DNA of 64,000 nt from Gottfriedia endophytica (GCF_017814275.1 NZ_JAGIYQ010000014.1:1-64000); one strand, 5' to 3'. Positions 45,012 through 54,627 are shown, counted from the first letter of the stretch. Notes: generated from the sequence alone by a model not told the origin. A program made the numbers and translations.

Positions 45012-46823
45012 TTAATTAATGTTTTTTAAACTTTTTTCAATAATAGCCAAGATTTCTCCCATTACGAAGACAGAAACTGTAAGAAATTCTACTTGTAATT
45101 CTTTATTTCTCTTTAAGTTATTAGCCGATAAAACTTGTTCAATATCAAAAAGATTCCATACTGTGGTCATTATCATTGGCTGTAAATTGTGTCTTAATAA
45201 CCAATTATTTTTAATTTGGTCAAAAAATCGATCTGTTTCGTTGAGTTTATTTAAAACTTTCAATAAGTCACTTTGGTTAAAATGATCGTAAATTTTTAAT
45301 TTTTTTAATTTATTAAGTTGACTTTCAAAATCCTTTTTAATTCTACTTAAATATTCTATTTGACTGTCTAAAGACTGTTTCATCTGTTCAATCGTTATAG
45401 GATATGAAGCAGTCGAATCTATAACTTCTTTTACAGGTGAAATATAATGAATACAATATTCTTCTATTACATCTTTTAAGTCTTTTTGTATAGTATTGGC
45501 TATTTTAGCTCCACCTTCAGTCGAGTTAATTACAAATAATTTTTTATCTAAAATTTCCTTTTCAAACCATTTACGGAAATTGATCCATATATCAGTTGAA
45601 GTTACTTCTTTACCATAATAGCCATCTACTTTTAATTCATTTATTTTAGAAAAAACATCATTAGTAAAGTTTTTATCATCATATATGGTACCACCAGCAT
45701 GTGATTCTTCCTTTGAAACCCCAAATGCCAAGTCTTGTCCAACCAGTATAATCGGTGAAGCACCAATATGTTCAGCGAATCCAAAAGCTACATGAGCACA
45801 CGAAAGACCAATACTAATTGTATTGTCATCACGTAAATTTAGTGTTTCTTGTAACCAAAGATACTCACCAACATTTTTTCTCATAGGGATGATAAGATCA
45901 CCTTTAAATTCATCAAAAATTTTAGGATAAAGAAGAAGTGGGCCTACCAAAGTTGTTTCTTTAGGGTAATTTTTGTTTTCATAAAAATAAGTATAAGTAT
46001 CTTTTTCCCTCTCTATTGAACAAATAAAATCTGGCACAATTCCTTCTTCCAGTAATCTACTAGAAATAGTATCCACAGCAATAATGATAGCTTTATCTTT
46101 TACTGTTTTTAAATAACTGATATTTTTATTTAAGGATGGTCCTGCGGCTACAACTATAGCTGGTAGATCTTTAAAAGCTCCTTTTAAAGAAGCTACGTTT
46201 TTTGAACGTGCTAGTTGTTTAATATTCCTCATATTGTGCTTGAATCCTGTTAAACTATCCTCGATTGAATTCCCATATACCATTGCTTTATATTTAACTG
46301 TCTCAGTTATTTTTTTTACAATGAATAAATTTGTTTCTTCCTCGAAATTTTTATAGGAATCTGTTAAATATAATCTAATATTTTTTATATAAAAAATCAG
46401 ATTAGTTGATAGAAGATTATCTAAAAAAAACGGCAAATTGATCAAATCATCAGCAAAAACTATAATATTTGGAAACTGAAAAATAGATAGATCTCTTTGG
46501 TGTAATGCGTAATTAAATAGTGATATATTCGGTTCTATTATTATAAGATATGACTCTTTGCTCATAGTTTGATACACGCTATTTATTTCTTCAAAAGAAT
46601 TAATTCCTATTGCAAAAATCAGCTCTCGTTTTAAATTGTTTGGTTTCTGTGATTCGTCTAGAGTTTCTCTAATCTTGAATATTTCGTTATTTTTAAATAG
46701 GAATTCGTTACCGCTATTGTCCCTATTAATGAATAGTGTCTGAGAATCATTTTCATTATTTTTACCAATCCAATGGTTAGGGTTTTTTGAGAGTAAATTT
46801 ATATTTTGATCTATGAAGCTCAT
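45012..46823 (-). CDS. maf: Maf-type flagellin nonulosonic-acid glycosyltransferase
   Basis: 603 residues. The central DUF115/MptE-like domain contains AIVVAAGPSLNKNI (about 224) and IIAVDTISSRLLEEGIVPDF, the family signature; the N-terminal and C-terminal helical domains are typical of motility accessory factors. Maf transfers CMP-legionaminate or pseudaminate to Ser/Thr of flagellin in the cytoplasm. It starts the island just downstream of hag, with an AAGGAGAAAT ribosome site, 21 bases ahead of legB. Confidence 0.9.
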   Translation of the reverse strand: MSFIDQNINLLSKNPNHWIGKNNENDSQTLFINRDNSGNEFLFKNNEIFKIRETLDESQKPNNLKRELIFAIGINSFEEINSVYQTMSKESYLIIIEPNISLFNYALHQRDLSIFQFPNIIVFADDLINLPFFLDNLLSTNLIFYIKNIRLYLTDSYKNFEEETNLFIVKKITETVKYKAMVYGNSIEDSLTGFKHNMRNIKQLARSKNVASLKGAFKDLPAIVVAAGPSLNKNISYLKTVKDKAIIIAVDTISSRLLEEGIVPDFICSIEREKDTYTYFYENKNYPKETTLVGPLLLYPKIFDEFKGDLIIPMRKNVGEYLWLQETLNLRDDNTISIGLSCAHVAFGFAEHIGASPIILVGQDLAFGVSKEESHAGGTIYDDKNFTNDVFSKINELKVDGYYGKEVTSTDIWINFRKWFEKEILDKKLFVINSTEGGAKIANTIQKDLKDVIEEYCIHYISPVKEVIDSTASYPITIEQMKQSLDSQIEYLSRIKKDFESQLNKLKKLKIYDHFNQSDLLKVLNKLNETDRFFDQIKNNWLLRHNLQPMIMTTVWNLFDIEQVLSANNLKRNKELQVEFLTVSVFVMGEILAIIEKSLKNIN

Positions 46824-46980
46824 CTGATTTCTCCTTAAATTTTATTAATCTACAATTCTTAGAAGAGAAAAAATAAAGTTTTTAAACTAGCATTAAACAA
46901 TTATCCAATTATTAACATATACTATTTTTTTAATAGTTATTAATTTCATTATTTTATAACAATATTAATTTTAATAATAA

Positions 46981-47010
46981 TAAATCTCCCAAAAAATTGG
47001 GAGATTTATT
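46981..47010 (-). terminator. hag terminator
   Basis: AAATCTCCCAA/TTGGGAGATTT with a TTTT loop, then ATTATTATT on the minus strand. It lies 31 bases after the flagellin stop and would separate hag from maf. Confidence 0.85.
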
Positions 47011-47041
47011 TATTTAAATACTATTAAGGTAAAAACAATTA

Positions 47042-48280
47042 TTATCTTAATAATTGAAGTACACCTTGTGGCTGTTGGTTAGCTTGAGCTAACATCGCTT
47101 GAGCAGCTTGAGAAAGGATAGAGTTCTTAGTTTGGTTCATCATTTCTTTAGCCATATCTACGTCACGAACACGTGATTCTGCAGCAGTTAAGTTTTCAGA
47201 TGAAGTTCCTAAGTTATTGATAGTATGTTCTAAACGATTTTGGAAAGATCCAAGTTTAGAGCGCTCAGCAGATACTTTTTGAATCGCAGTATCAATAACT
47301 TTCATTGCTGTATTAGCTTGTCCTTGATTTGTAACTTGTAAACCAGCAACTCCAAGAGCTGAAGCAGTCATTTCATTAATATCTAAGTTTAAGTTTTGGT
47401 TAGCATTTGCACCAATATGGAATGTAGCACTACCGTCAGCACGCATGTTTTTAGCTGCAGTTACTTCTTGGAAGCTTGATAATGCATTTGTTGCAGAGTT
47501 TCTAATATTACCTGTAGCATCTTTAACTGTTATAGTAATTCCATTAATAGCAGCTGCAGTACCACCTGTACTTGCAGTTTCAATCATTGAACCATTGCTC
47601 ATAGTTAAGTCTGATGATGCAAAGCTTCCAGCTAAAGATGCAATATCTGTAGTTGAAGTTACAGTAACTGTATTAGTAGTTGTAGTACCATTTTTCACAT
47701 AAGATATAGTAATTTTATCTCCAACAGCGATTCCTAATGAATTAGAATTAGTATCTCCTAAACCAGTTAATAGCGTATTTGAAGCCGCTGCAGCACCAAC
47801 ACCATTAGTTAAAGCATCACTCTTATTAATATTTTGAACAGCTGCACCTACGCCAGCTCCCATAGATCCATCTAAAAGGTTTTTAGTATTGAATTGAGTC
47901 GTATTAGCAATACGGTCAACTTCTTTACTTAATTGAGTCATTTCATCTTGAACGTTTTGACGGTCTTGACCAGTATTAGTATCATTCGCAGATTGAACTG
48001 ATAATTCACGCATTCTTTGTAGAATATCGTGAGTTTCGTTTAATGCACCCTCAGCAGTTTGGATAAGAGAGATACCATCTTGTGCATTACGAGAAGCTTG
48101 GTCTAATCCACGGATTTGTCCGCGCATTTTTTCAGAGATTGCTAGACCTGCTGCATCGTCACCTGCACGGTTGATACGAAGACCTGAAGATAATTTTTCC
48201 ATTGATTTAGCTTGTGCGCCTGAAGCATTGTTTAATTGACGAGAAGTGTTTAACGCTGCAATATTGTGATTGATAATCAT
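47042..48280 (-). CDS. hag: Flagellin
   Basis: The start is ATG 48280 behind AAGGAGG, giving 412 residues; a longer frame to 48325 crosses the leader hairpin. The conserved N-terminal helices (MIINHNIAALNTSRQL to about 160) and C-terminal helices (about 330-412, ending MLAQANQQPQGVLQLLR) flank a Ser/Thr/Ala-rich central domain of about 170 residues that is larger than in B. subtilis (304 total). This domain would be the surface target for glycosylation by Maf. Expression is set by a sigma-D promoter and CsrA sites upstream. Confidence 0.97.
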   Translation of the reverse strand: MIINHNIAALNTSRQLNNASGAQAKSMEKLSSGLRINRAGDDAAGLAISEKMRGQIRGLDQASRNAQDGISLIQTAEGALNETHDILQRMRELSVQSANDTNTGQDRQNVQDEMTQLSKEVDRIANTTQFNTKNLLDGSMGAGVGAAVQNINKSDALTNGVGAAAASNTLLTGLGDTNSNSLGIAVGDKITISYVKNGTTTTNTVTVTSTTDIASLAGSFASSDLTMSNGSMIETASTGGTAAAINGITITVKDATGNIRNSATNALSSFQEVTAAKNMRADGSATFHIGANANQNLNLDINEMTASALGVAGLQVTNQGQANTAMKVIDTAIQKVSAERSKLGSFQNRLEHTINNLGTSSENLTAAESRVRDVDMAKEMMNQTKNSILSQAAQAMLAQANQQPQGVLQLLR

Positions 48281-48285
48281 TTTAA

Positions 48286-48324
48286 TTTCCTCCTTGAATA
48301 TGTTTGTCCACTTCCTTGTGAACA
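48286..48324 (-). promoter_or_regulatory. CsrA-binding leader of hag
   Basis: Two GGA sites on the minus strand. The first is in the loop of a hairpin, GTTCAC-AAGGAA-GTGGAC (48323-48306, one G-U pair). The second overlaps the ribosome site, CAAGGAGGA (about 48296-48288). This arrangement is that of the B. subtilis hag leader, where CsrA bound to both sites blocks translation until FliW, freed from flagellin, removes it. Confidence 0.8.
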
Positions 48325-48388
48325 CTCATTTATTTAGAAACCTTTGAGAAAATCTCGAGCTTTTCACGTAGGCTTCCTTACATATGTT

Positions 48389-48415
48389 ATATCGACACGT
48401 TTAGTCCATGGTTTA
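48389..48415 (-). promoter_or_regulatory. Sigma-D promoter of hag
   Basis: On the minus strand TAAA (48415-48412), exactly 15 bases, then GTCGATAT (48396-48389); the consensus is TAAA-N15-GCCGATAT, one mismatch. It lies about 110 bases upstream of the flagellin start. Confidence 0.9.
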
Positions 48416-48672
48416 GCTATTCAAGCAGAGAATTTTCGACATTTTTATTTATCATTCATTTTTCATATAAAATTCCTCTTAATCTGATAAGAACAAGATT
48501 AAAACGAGTAATTCGAACTATATCTACCGAATATATTAATGACATTTTGCCTATCCGCAAAAATTCATCTTTTTAATTTCATTTAACCAATGTTAAAATG
48601 AAAGAAGTCTGTGTTTTTATCAATTATTCATATCAAATTTATAATAGTAAATAAGATTCAGGAGATGGTTGT

Positions 48673-49320
48673 ATGAATTTTCAAGAAGTAAAGGAATTAA
48701 TTAAAACTCGACGAAGTATCCGAAACTATGTAGATCGTCCAGTAACTAATGAGGACATTCATGAAATTTTAGATTGTGCACGTTACGCTCCTAGCGATAC
48801 AAACTCTCAAACATGGGAATTTGTTATAATAAGAAATAAAGAAATGATAGCAAAAATTGAAGAGTATACTTGGGATGCACTGCGAAATATTGCAGAAAAC
48901 GCAAAGCAGGATGGAAAAGAAAAAGAAGGAAAGCTACTACTTCGTTCATTCGGTCCTTATGCAACAGCATTTTCAGGTGCACCTGCACTCATTATTTGTC
49001 TTGCTACACCATACGAATCAAAGTTTCGTGAAAAAATATTTGATCCAATAGGATTTGTAGATGACTCCGTTTGGCATGAAGAGGGTATTAAAAGCAGTAC
49101 TCTTGCCGCTCAAAATATCATGTTGGCTGCTCACGCAAAAGGACTTGCAACTTGTCCAATGACAGGACCTGTACTGTTAGCTCAAAAAGAAATAGCAGAG
49201 CTTCTAGATATTACAAAAGAAAAAACAATTAACCTTGTTTTAGCTCTTGGCTACCCTGAGCGTGATGCAAAAGCTCCACAAAGAAAAGAGATTGATGAGA
49301 TCGCTCGTTTCATTGACTGA
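48673..49320 (+). CDS. Nitroreductase-family FMN oxidoreductase
   Basis: 215 residues, the one plus-strand gene in the conserved region. The family signature TRRSIRNY (about 12-19), APSDTNSQTWEF (about 39) and the GLATCPMTGP loop (about 157) are FMN-binding segments. It would reduce quinone- or nitro-type compounds with NAD(P)H as an FMN dimer; the physiological substrate is unknown. It has an AGGAGATGG ribosome site and is convergent with csrA. Confidence 0.9.
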   Translation: MNFQEVKELIKTRRSIRNYVDRPVTNEDIHEILDCARYAPSDTNSQTWEFVIIRNKEMIAKIEEYTWDALRNIAENAKQDGKEKEGKLLLRSFGPYATAFSGAPALIICLATPYESKFREKIFDPIGFVDDSVWHEEGIKSSTLAAQNIMLAAHAKGLATCPMTGPVLLAQKEIAELLDITKEKTINLVLALGYPERDAKAPQRKEIDEIARFID

Positions 49321-49380
49321 TTACCAAATATGTCAAATTGACTTCTTAGAAAACCATTAATAAGTTTAATATTTCATCAA

Positions 49381-49438
49381 AAAGAGTGAATTCCATTAGT
49401 TAATCTACTAATAGAATTCACTCTTTCTCAATTTATTT
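49381..49438 (+). terminator. Terminator between nitroreductase and csrA
   Basis: AAAGAGTGAATTC pairs with GAATTCACTCTTT (13 bp) plus most of ATTAG/CTAAT above it, followed by TCTCAATTTATTTAT. It sits between convergent genes and could act on both; the T run is imperfect in either direction. Confidence 0.75.
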
Positions 49439-49483
49439 ATGTTTTTATATCAACTTAAAAATATTATTGTTTCTCCTCTTAAC

Positions 49484-49708
49484 CTATCTTTTTATTCTTT
49501 TAACAAGTTCTTCTAAATCTCCAGAACCAAAAGCTGCTTGTTTGTTTTCTTCTTTAATTGATAAATAGATTTCTTTTCGGTGTATATCAACATTTTTCGG
49601 AGCAGAAATAGCAAGCTTGACTTGTTCACCTTCAATGGCTGCAATTGATATTTCAATATTATCCCCAATCATGATTGCTTCTTTTAATTTTCTAGATAGT
49701 ATTAGCAT
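49484..49708 (-). CDS. csrA: CsrA translational repressor
   Basis: 74 residues, standard for Bacillus. [16 protein letters not shown] and the [18 protein letters not shown] strand segment carry the RNA-contact residues (Arg about 6 and 44). It blocks hag translation through the leader sites described above and is antagonised by FliW, the preceding gene. It is the last gene of the flgM-to-csrA string. Confidence 0.96.
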   Translation of the reverse strand: MLILSRKLKEAIMIGDNIEISIAAIEGEQVKLAISAPKNVDIHRKEIYLSIKEENKQAAFGSGDLEELVKRIKR

Positions 49709-49710
49709 GT

Positions 49711-50166
49711 TTAACCCTCCACTGAGAAAGCTGGTGAGCTGTTGATATCGTGCTTTGTTTTATATGTAGGATGATTCAATACAACCTGCTTTCCTATCTT
49801 CTTTACTGAATTAATAATTAATGGTGCTTGCAGGTTTGCAGTTGATTGATAAAAATTCTCTTTAATAGTTATTATGCAATAAACGATTGCATCCTTTGCT
49901 TCTTGTAACTGTAATTCATCGATCGCATTTTGCGGTAATTCAATTTCATAAGTTGGAAATAGCAAAAATACTTCCCCAATAACGAATGCTAAATTTGGTG
50001 TTTTTGTAGATTGTAAAATCGAAAACGGTATTCCTTCCTGAAATGGTAGAATTGTAAATTCATTTTCATCTTCAAATGCAGGAATACCTTTCGGAAAGGT
50101 TAACAGGTCTTCTTGTTGAATAACTACTTCGCCGTGATACTTTGTTTGGATTTTCATACTATCCAC
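49711..50166 (-). CDS. fliW: FliW flagellar assembly factor
   Basis: 151 residues. [20 protein letters not shown] (about 24) and [23 protein letters not shown] (start about 98; key residues Ala-Asn-Leu-Gln-Ala-Pro) are family hallmarks. FliW binds flagellin or CsrA, closing the feedback that links flagellin secretion to its synthesis. Two bases separate it from csrA and from yviE. Confidence 0.95.
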   Translation of the reverse strand: MDSMKIQTKYHGEVVIQQEDLLTFPKGIPAFEDENEFTILPFQEGIPFSILQSTKTPNLAFVIGEVFLLFPTYEIELPQNAIDELQLQEAKDAIVYCIITIKENFYQSTANLQAPLIINSVKKIGKQVVLNHPTYKTKHDINSSPAFSVEG

Positions 50167-50168
50167 CC

Positions 50169-50744
50169 TTATCCTTTTTGATCAATTGTAATTCCAGTAT
50201 AATCTATTTTTAAAGAGTTCCAAGTATCTATATAACCAGATACTTTCCCCGGAGTATAGTTTATAATCGGCTTTTGTTGCGTCACTTCAATTTCAGGTTT
50301 ATGTGTATTCCAATTAATCTTTAAATCACCAGGATCATAGGATATTTTAAAACTTCCTGGTCTTGGTAAAAAGGCAATATTTACATCATAGACTGGATCT
50401 GTACCATTTTCACGGGCAATATCTGCAATTGCATTTTTATTGTTTTGTACTTTCATCATTTCATCACCCTGTTGTGACATGCGTGCCAGCCCATCTAACC
50501 AAGCTTGATACCCCTCTTGTGCAGCATCTTCGGATCGACGACGAGAGCTTTTCAAATCCAAATCTGCACGAGCCTCATAGGAATCCATCTCTAATTTTGA
50601 TGGAGTGTGTTCAATATCCATTTCAGCAGGAGGCTGCTTAATATTCAATTCCGCTTGTGGTTGTTGAATATCTTGGATTGGTTTCTCAATATTTAAACCA
50701 TGTTTAATAAACGTAGACTGCAATCGTATTTGTGGAAATTGCAT
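50169..50744 (-). CDS. yviE: YviE/DUF6470 flagellar-operon protein
   Basis: ATG 50744 has GGAAGAAGG upstream and is preferred to an upstream frame at 50783; 191 residues. The sequence is rich in short beta-type repeats, IDIQQPQAELNIKQPPAEMDI, with an E-x-x-x-x-AA helix segment and a C-terminal region of alternating Val/Ile/Tyr. It is regularly found between flgL and fliW in Bacillus; its function is not known. Confidence 0.8.
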   Translation of the reverse strand: MQFPQIRLQSTFIKHGLNIEKPIQDIQQPQAELNIKQPPAEMDIEHTPSKLEMDSYEARADLDLKSSRRRSEDAAQEGYQAWLDGLARMSQQGDEMMKVQNNKNAIADIARENGTDPVYDVNIAFLPRPGSFKISYDPGDLKINWNTHKPEIEVTQQKPIINYTPGKVSGYIDTWNSLKIDYTGITIDQKG

Positions 50745-50795
50745 AACCTTCTTCCTTTCAATAAATAGTAGAAAAGCTATCAAAAAATTGATAGC

Positions 50796-51719
50796 TTAAC
50801 GTAGGAAGTCTAATAAAGTCGGTTGAATAATTCGTGCACCAACACCTAATGCAGCATTTTGAACACTTTCTTGTGTTTTTAATTTTGTAATAACTTCTTC
50901 AACATTTGCATCTTCATTATTAGACATGATTCGATTTGCTACAACCTCTTGATTACCCAAACGATCACTAATCATATCAACTCGATTTTGTGTTGCACCA
51001 ATTTTCGTACGTGCTGTTAAAACATTTTGGATTATTGTATCTACTTGTCCAAGTGAAGTGTTGATTGCTGATGTGTTATCAGTTACAAGAGCATTATGCA
51101 AATCTGCTAATTGTTTAAATGTATTTGGATCAAAAATTGTTGATGGATCAACATTTGTTGATACATTTACACCTTTTGAAACCTCTACGTTGTAATTACT
51201 ATTGTTTGTATAGAAGTTTGCTTTAACTATTGTAGATGTATCAATCTGTCCTGGGTTAAGAGGATCTATAGAGGTCGTATAATTTACAGGTTTTGTAGTG
51301 GTATCTACTCCATTAAAAATATACTTATCCCCTACCATCGTATTTCCAATTGTACCAATATGATCAATTAGTTGTCTTACTTCTTCTGCAAGCGCCTTTC
51401 TAGATTCAGCACTGTTTGTATCAGATGCACCTTGCACTGTTAACTCACGTATACGTTGCAATGAATTTGTTACTAGATTTAAAGCATCATCGGATGATTC
51501 AACCCAATTAGTTGCTTCATCTAGATTTCGTTTATATTGTTCCACTTGTGTTACATCCGATCGATAATAAATCCCCTTCATTGCAATAACAGGATCGTCA
51601 GAAGGCTTATTGATTTTTTTCCCTGAAGCTAGTTGACTATTATATTGATCCAATTTAGAGTAACTGTTACTTAAATTTGTTAACATATTATTACTAATCA
51701 TAGATTGTGTTACGCGCAT
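50796..51719 (-). CDS. flgL: FlgL, hook-filament junction protein 2 (HAP3)
   Basis: 307 residues. It has flagellin-like terminal helices: MRVTQSMISNNMLTNLSNSY at the N-terminus and TKLKTQESVQNAALGVGARI near the C-terminus, with SGKKINKPSDDP (about 32) typical of FlgL. It links FlgK to the filament. It starts 7 bases after flgK. Confidence 0.93.
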   Translation of the reverse strand: MRVTQSMISNNMLTNLSNSYSKLDQYNSQLASGKKINKPSDDPVIAMKGIYYRSDVTQVEQYKRNLDEATNWVESSDDALNLVTNSLQRIRELTVQGASDTNSAESRKALAEEVRQLIDHIGTIGNTMVGDKYIFNGVDTTTKPVNYTTSIDPLNPGQIDTSTIVKANFYTNNSNYNVEVSKGVNVSTNVDPSTIFDPNTFKQLADLHNALVTDNTSAINTSLGQVDTIIQNVLTARTKIGATQNRVDMISDRLGNQEVVANRIMSNNEDANVEEVITKLKTQESVQNAALGVGARIIQPTLLDFLR

Positions 51720-51726
51720 TTACACT

Positions 51727-53316
51727 CTACCTCCCAACTGTTCCCATACTATTAATAATTTTATCTAGCATTTCGTCAATGACTGTAATCATTCGAGCTG
51801 AAGCATTATATGCATGCTGATATTTCACCATATCTGTCATTTCTTCATCTAAAGAAACACCACTTACAGACAGACGGTTTTGATTGACTGAATCAACTAG
51901 CGTTTGGCTATTACTAGATAAACGTTCTGCTTCTTGAGATTTTACACCCATGCCTCCAATTACACCTTGATAAAAGGAATCGATGGTAGTATTAGAAATA
52001 TTTCCTATTGTAAATTTATTTGTTTTTAAAACATTTGCAAGTAATGTAGCATTACTCCCATCTCCTGCAACAGGTGCATTTGCTGCAGTAATGTCATTTA
52101 TTGTTATATTCGAGTTTATAGAAATATTTGCTGCAGTTATTGTCGTTAGGTCTGTTACCGCTGCTGAACCTGTTGGCTGATTTGCAATTTGATTTGTGCC
52201 ATCGGTAAAAAAGTATCCCCCTTGCGTTGGTGGGGTTTGAGTATTATATGTTCCATTTGCACTAAAAACCTGATTGAACTGATTTGCAAACGCATTTGCC
52301 ATATCGTTTAAATTTTGTAGCATAGTTGGATACGATCCACTAATAACTGCTTTCCCACTAGAAGTATCAACAGATCCATATGAGTCTATTAAACTTCTTA
52401 ATTTTCCGACAGACTTAAATGCAGAAGCATTTACAGTATTATTTCCAATTTTTATTGATGACACCAAGTTTCCATTAGCAGCATCATAGTTAGCTGTTAA
52501 ATAATTCGGTTTAGAATTAATATCATTTCCATCAATCACTCGGCCAGATTGGATAACACTACCATTTTCATCAAGAAGGTCAATTGATACTTTTCCTTCT
52601 GCGCTAGGTAATGAATTCCCTCCACTTGATGAATAGGTTACTTTGATACTAACTAAACCAGATAATTTATCTAATAAACGATCACGTTCATCATATAAAT
52701 CATTTGGTAGCATACCATGTGGTTCTACATCTGCAATTTGTTTATTTACATTTTGAATTTGATCTAATAGCGAGTTAACATTTTGTGTTTCTACATCAAT
52801 TTGATTTTGCAAGTCACCTTGAATTCCAGAAAGTGAAGATGATAAGTAATTAAATGTCTCGGCTACTGCTTTCCCACGTTCCAATACTACTGATCTAGTA
52901 CCCGAGTTTTGCGGGTTTGTTGATAAATCTTGTAACGATTGCCAGAATCGATCCATTGTTTTCGATAATCCTTGATCTGAAGGTTCATTCATAATATCTT
53001 CCATTTTTGTCAAAGCATCTGAACGGCTATTGTAATAGCCTAATTTACTGTTATCTCCACGAAATTGTATATCTAAAAATGACTCACGAATACGTTGAAT
53101 TGAACCTGCTTGTACTCCAGTTCCAATTTGGCCTGGCATATAAGGTTTATCAAATCCAACTGGTGGAAACGGAGATGTTTGCGTTAAATTTACACGCTGA
53201 CGAGTATAACCATCTGTATTTGCATTTGCTACGTTATGTCCTAATACACTAAGAGCTACTTGTTGAACATTCATACCTCTTTTGGATGTTTCTAACCCCA
53301 TAAAAGTTGAACTCAT
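51727..53316 (-). CDS. flgK: FlgK, hook-filament junction protein 1 (HAP1)
   Basis: 529 residues. N-terminal rod-type motif NVQQVALSVLGHNVANANTDGYTRQ (key: the ANANTDGYTRQ part, about 30-40) and C-terminal SGVSLDEEMTDMVKYQHAY (about 485) are typical. It joins the hook to FlgL. It is preceded by flgN, its export chaperone. Confidence 0.94.
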   Translation of the reverse strand: MSSTFMGLETSKRGMNVQQVALSVLGHNVANANTDGYTRQRVNLTQTSPFPPVGFDKPYMPGQIGTGVQAGSIQRIRESFLDIQFRGDNSKLGYYNSRSDALTKMEDIMNEPSDQGLSKTMDRFWQSLQDLSTNPQNSGTRSVVLERGKAVAETFNYLSSSLSGIQGDLQNQIDVETQNVNSLLDQIQNVNKQIADVEPHGMLPNDLYDERDRLLDKLSGLVSIKVTYSSSGGNSLPSAEGKVSIDLLDENGSVIQSGRVIDGNDINSKPNYLTANYDAANGNLVSSIKIGNNTVNASAFKSVGKLRSLIDSYGSVDTSSGKAVISGSYPTMLQNLNDMANAFANQFNQVFSANGTYNTQTPPTQGGYFFTDGTNQIANQPTGSAAVTDLTTITAANISINSNITINDITAANAPVAGDGSNATLLANVLKTNKFTIGNISNTTIDSFYQGVIGGMGVKSQEAERLSSNSQTLVDSVNQNRLSVSGVSLDEEMTDMVKYQHAYNASARMITVIDEMLDKIINSMGTVGR

Positions 53317-53363
53317 TAATCTGTCCTCACTTCTTCTCCCGATTTTTGAAATGATTGCTATCT

Positions 53364-53855
53364 TTATGCTTGTGTATCAAAATATCCTTGATTCTTTGGC
53401 TTTACTTGTTGCTTCGCTGATGGCCCATAATTGATGGGTGCTTGACGCGGTTGAACCATTGATAAAGTCAGTGAAACGAATTGTAATGACTGATAAATTA
53501 GTTCTTGGTTTAAATAATTTATCTCTCTCAATTCGTTCATCACATTACTTAATTGTTCTTGTTGTTTTTGTAACTGCTCTGCTTCACTTTCAGAAACAAC
53601 TTTTAAACAATCAGAAAGAGTAGGCACGTCCCCGTCCCATTCGTGCCCACTTAACAAAGCGTATACACATTCGATTCGTTTCGTTTCAAGCGTCTCGATT
53701 GCTAACAAATTCTTAGCTTCTTTATTGATAACTTCGTTTAAGCCATCAATATCATTCACTGTAATAAAGTGAGATTTCTCTTTTGAAAGAGCTAACAGCT
53801 GCTTATATTCTTCATGTTGCTGTTCAAGGATTGAACTTAAAAGAATTGAACTCAT
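53364..53855 (-). CDS. flgN: FlgN, FlgK/FlgL export chaperone
   Basis: 163 residues, nearly all helix, matching B. subtilis YvyG in size (160) and position. It should hold FlgK and FlgL before export. Weakly conserved; the assignment rests on context and helical character. Confidence 0.85.
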   Translation of the reverse strand: MSSILLSSILEQQHEEYKQLLALSKEKSHFITVNDIDGLNEVINKEAKNLLAIETLETKRIECVYALLSGHEWDGDVPTLSDCLKVVSESEAEQLQKQQEQLSNVMNELREINYLNQELIYQSLQFVSLTLSMVQPRQAPINYGPSAKQQVKPKNQGYFDTQA

Positions 53856-53882
53856 GGACTACACCTTCCTCTTTCTAGTTGT

Positions 53883-54146
53883 TTACTTCTTGCTGAAATA
53901 GTTCATCATTTTCTCTGCAATAGTGGATGGATTAATCTCATAGGAGCCTTCTTGAACTTGTTGCTTTAATTGTTGAACACGTTCTTCACGATCAGAAAGT
54001 ATTTTCGAAGCTGATTGAAGGTCTTTTGCTTGAGAAGAAATTTCAACTTGATCCTCTTTTTGTTGTTTAGATTGTTGATTTCCTACTATTTTTAGTTGGT
54101 TTTGATAGACTTGAATTTTATTAAAACCAGTTGGATTGATTTTCAT
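53883..54146 (-). CDS. flgM: FlgM, anti-sigma-D factor
   Basis: 87 residues. The N-terminal part is disordered; the sigma-binding C-terminal half includes VEISSQAKDLQSASKIL (about 33) and RVQQLKQQVQEGSYEINPSTIAEKM (start about 57), the typical FlgM ending. It holds sigma-D inactive until the hook is complete. Upstream, AATAAAGAGGT occurs twice (about 54151-54180), so two ribosome-site-like sequences precede the start. Confidence 0.92.
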   Translation of the reverse strand: MKINPTGFNKIQVYQNQLKIVGNQQSKQQKEDQVEISSQAKDLQSASKILSDREERVQQLKQQVQEGSYEINPSTIAEKMMNYFSKK

Positions 54147-54213
54147 TTTCTCACCTCTTTATTCATTTCTTTATTAACCTCTTTATTTACCGTTTACTCA
54201 CAGTTTTATCTCT

Positions 54214-54627
54214 TTATTTTTTTCCGTCGAATAGATAAGTTGCTTTATCTCTTTTACGAAGCTCTTTTATACGTTCTCTTTCGGCTTCTTCCTTACGTAA
54301 ATCTCTCTTTATACTTACCGAACAATCTTCACAAATGTTTCCTTTTTTAATTAGCGATCCACATCGTTCACATGGATAGCCTAAATTTGGATAATCTGCT
54401 ACACGTAGTTTACCATTTCGAATCCATTTCATAATTTTTTCTTCGACTACATTCGTTGCATCCACTATTTCAGTTATAGTAGCCGTACGATTTTCACGTT
54501 TACGGATGAACGTATAGACTACATCAAATTCTTTTAATTCTATTTTATAACAAGATTCGCATACATCTCTTAAGTTAGTCTTAACAAAAAGTTGGTTACA
54601 TTCAGGACAATTCATTAATTCACCCAT
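54214..54627 (-). CDS. yvyF: YvyF, flagellar-operon zinc-finger protein
   Basis: The start ATG 54627 follows GAGGTG and gives 137 residues, close to B. subtilis YvyF (139). Zinc-type pairs CPEC (about 7), CESC (about 24), CERC (about 80) and CEDC (about 93) flank a winged-helix-like segment (ATITEIVDATNVVEEKIMKW). It could bind DNA; the family function is unclear. A longer frame extends to 54708 but has no ribosome site. Confidence 0.85.
   Translation of the reverse strand: MGELMNCPECNQLFVKTNLRDVCESCYKIELKEFDVVYTFIRKRENRTATITEIVDATNVVEEKIMKWIRNGKLRVADYPNLGYPCERCGSLIKKGNICEDCSVSIKRDLRKEEAERERIKELRKRDKATYLFDGKK

Noticed and set aside
47445-47702. Plus-strand ORF inside flagellin
   Set aside because: It is the antisense of the Ser/Thr/Ala-rich centre of hag, with no ribosome site and low-complexity hydrophobic product.
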